A stretch of DNA of 64,000 bases from assembly GCF_016861975.1 (NCBI RefSeq), contig NZ_BOMB01000008.1:124001-188000 (forward strand), in the 5' to 3' direction. Source of the DNA: Actinocatenispora rupis (GTDB lineage: Bacteria; Actinomycetota; Actinomycetes; Mycobacteriales; Micromonosporaceae). A program made the translations under genes and the position numbers. How positions within the stretch are numbered: position 1 is the stretch's first letter; each line of letters begins with the position of its first letter. Of this stretch, positions 63,325 to 64,000 are shown piece after piece. The notes beneath the pieces were generated by a model. That model searched no databases. It worked only from the letters and a program-made list of their open reading frames with translations, and had not been told where the DNA came from.

Positions 63325-64000
63325 TCAGCCGTCGGCGAGGGCCGTCGCCCGCTCCCGGCGGCGTGCCGCGGCGGCCGGATGCCCTGCGGCGTCGAGGATG
63401 TCGGCGAGCCGGCGCAGCGCCTCGGCCTCGCCGAGCCGGTGCCCGACGTCGCGACAGGTGACGACGGCGCGGCGGAGCCAGCCGACCGCGGGGCCGGTGT
63501 CGCCGGCGCGGTACCGCGCCCAGCCGAGGTTGATCATGACGAGTCCGGCGAGGTGGTGCCGGTCGAGCCGGCGCGCCAGGTCGAGCGCCTCCTCGTGGCA
63601 GCGCACGGCCCGCTTGGTGTCACCCAGATCCAGGTACACCAGGCCGATGTTGTCGAGCGTCGAGCTGGCCTTCACCTCGTCGCCCAGCCGGCGCCGGATG
63701 GCCAGGCTGGTACGCAGGCAGGTGAGCGCCGCCGTCGGCCGTCCGGTACGGCGGTGCGCCAGCCCGAGGTTGTTCCACGCGCCGGCGGCACCGCCCTCGT
63801 CGTCGAGCGTCCGGTACAGGTCGAGGCTGCGGCGCAGGCAGTCGACGGCCGAGGCGTCGTCGCCCTGCCGCAGGTACGCGGCGCCCAGCCGGCTCAGCGC
63901 CGTCGCCTCCGCACCCCGGTCCCCGGTACGCCGGGCCGCGTCGAGCACGAGGTGGCCGACGGCTTCGGCTTCCCCGTCGTACCCCCAGACGGTGAGGTAG
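63325..64000 (-). CDS. tetratricopeptide-repeat protein, C-terminal part (AfsR/SARP-like regulator; 5' end outside window)
   Basis: At least 225 residues; the frame is open to the window edge. Five to six TPR units of about 40 residues are visible (ALSRLGAAYLRQGDDASAVDCLRRSLDLYR, AWNNLGLAHRRTGRPTAALTCLRTSLAIRR, TLDNIGLVYLDLGDTKRAVRCHEEALDLAR). This repeat type ends AfsR/SARP regulators with NB-ARC ATPases in actinobacteria. It converges on the lanthipeptide genes, so it may be the pathway regulator. The DNA-binding end cannot be seen. Confidence 0.75.
   Translation of the reverse strand, partial: YLTVWGYDGEAEAVGHLVLDAARRTGDRGAEATALSRLGAAYLRQGDDASAVDCLRRSLDLYRTLDDEGGAAGAWNNLGLAHRRTGRPTAALTCLRTSLAIRRRLGDEVKASSTLDNIGLVYLDLGDTKRAVRCHEEALDLARRLDRHHLAGLVMINLGWARYRAGDTGPAVGWLRRAVVTCRDVGHRLGEAEALRRLADILDAAGHPAAAARRRERATALADG

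Overview
The window is very GC-rich (roughly 70% or more by eye), with GTG starts, tightly overlapping operons, Tat signals, DivIVA, LanM and AfsR-like proteins. This points to a filamentous actinobacterium. Codon style and the abundance of GTAC-containing motifs suggest a member of the Micromonosporaceae or a relative, but that placement is an inference.

Layout. Positions 1-13.6 kb hold an accessory polysaccharide/glycoprotein-degradation region: the end of a sugar ABC permease, a Tat-lipoprotein solute-binding protein, an M1 metallopeptidase, an alpha-L-fucosidase (GH29), a MarR regulator with a divergent epimerase, a Gfo/Idh/MocA oxidoreductase, a DUF3472 secreted protein, a PL8 (hyaluronate/chondroitin-type) lyase and an M60 'mucinase-like' peptidase. 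Four of these genes are broken (three single-base frameshifts, one in-frame TGA). Positions 13.7-22.1 kb are more housekeeping: HtrA-like protease, PolA-like exonuclease/polymerase, MgtC, an Lrp regulator with a divergent MFS exporter, glyA and DUF4235. A MITE-like inverted-repeat element sits exactly at the stop codons between the MFS gene and glyA.

22.3-25.3 kb: a Crp/Fnr regulator, then a translationally coupled operon of truncated haemoglobin, flavohaemoglobin-like reductase and a DivIVA-domain protein (putative NO or O2 chemistry linked to a polar scaffold). 25.5-31.2 kb: a PEP-mutase/ICL-family gene divergent from an ArsR-type regulator, then a DrrAB-like ABC exporter with its own two-component system. 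31.2-39.2 kb: a complete six-gene hut (histidine utilisation) operon headed by a MurR/RpiR regulator. It carries a perfect 17-bp inverted-repeat operator and uses an M20 hydrolase where HutG would be expected. 39.2-44.4 kb: Gfo/Idh/MocA oxidoreductase, TIGR03089 protein, anti-sigma-like ATPase, SDR, SHOCT protein and a second two-component system.

44.5-46.7 kb: tRNA-Arg(CCG) followed by the scar of an integrative element (integrase C-terminal fragment, a hypothetical gene, a PIN-toxin scrap and a DUF2809 protein). 46.9-54.9 kb: a TetR/membrane-protein divergon, methyltransferase, transglutaminase-like protein, a cNMP-sensor histidine kinase coupled through two tiny ORFs to a receiver/thioredoxin-reductase-like fusion, and an L,D-transpeptidase. 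55.0-59.4 kb: tandem giant beta-helix paralogues, one Tat-exported and one without a signal. 59.8-64 kb: a class II lanthipeptide locus (lanA precursor with a Cys-rich CCC tail, lanM synthetase) and the end of a TPR regulator.

Across the window a palindrome, TCCACNGTGGA, recurs at least nine times exactly, both in genes and between them. This is far more often than base composition predicts and is one of the more unexpected signals here.
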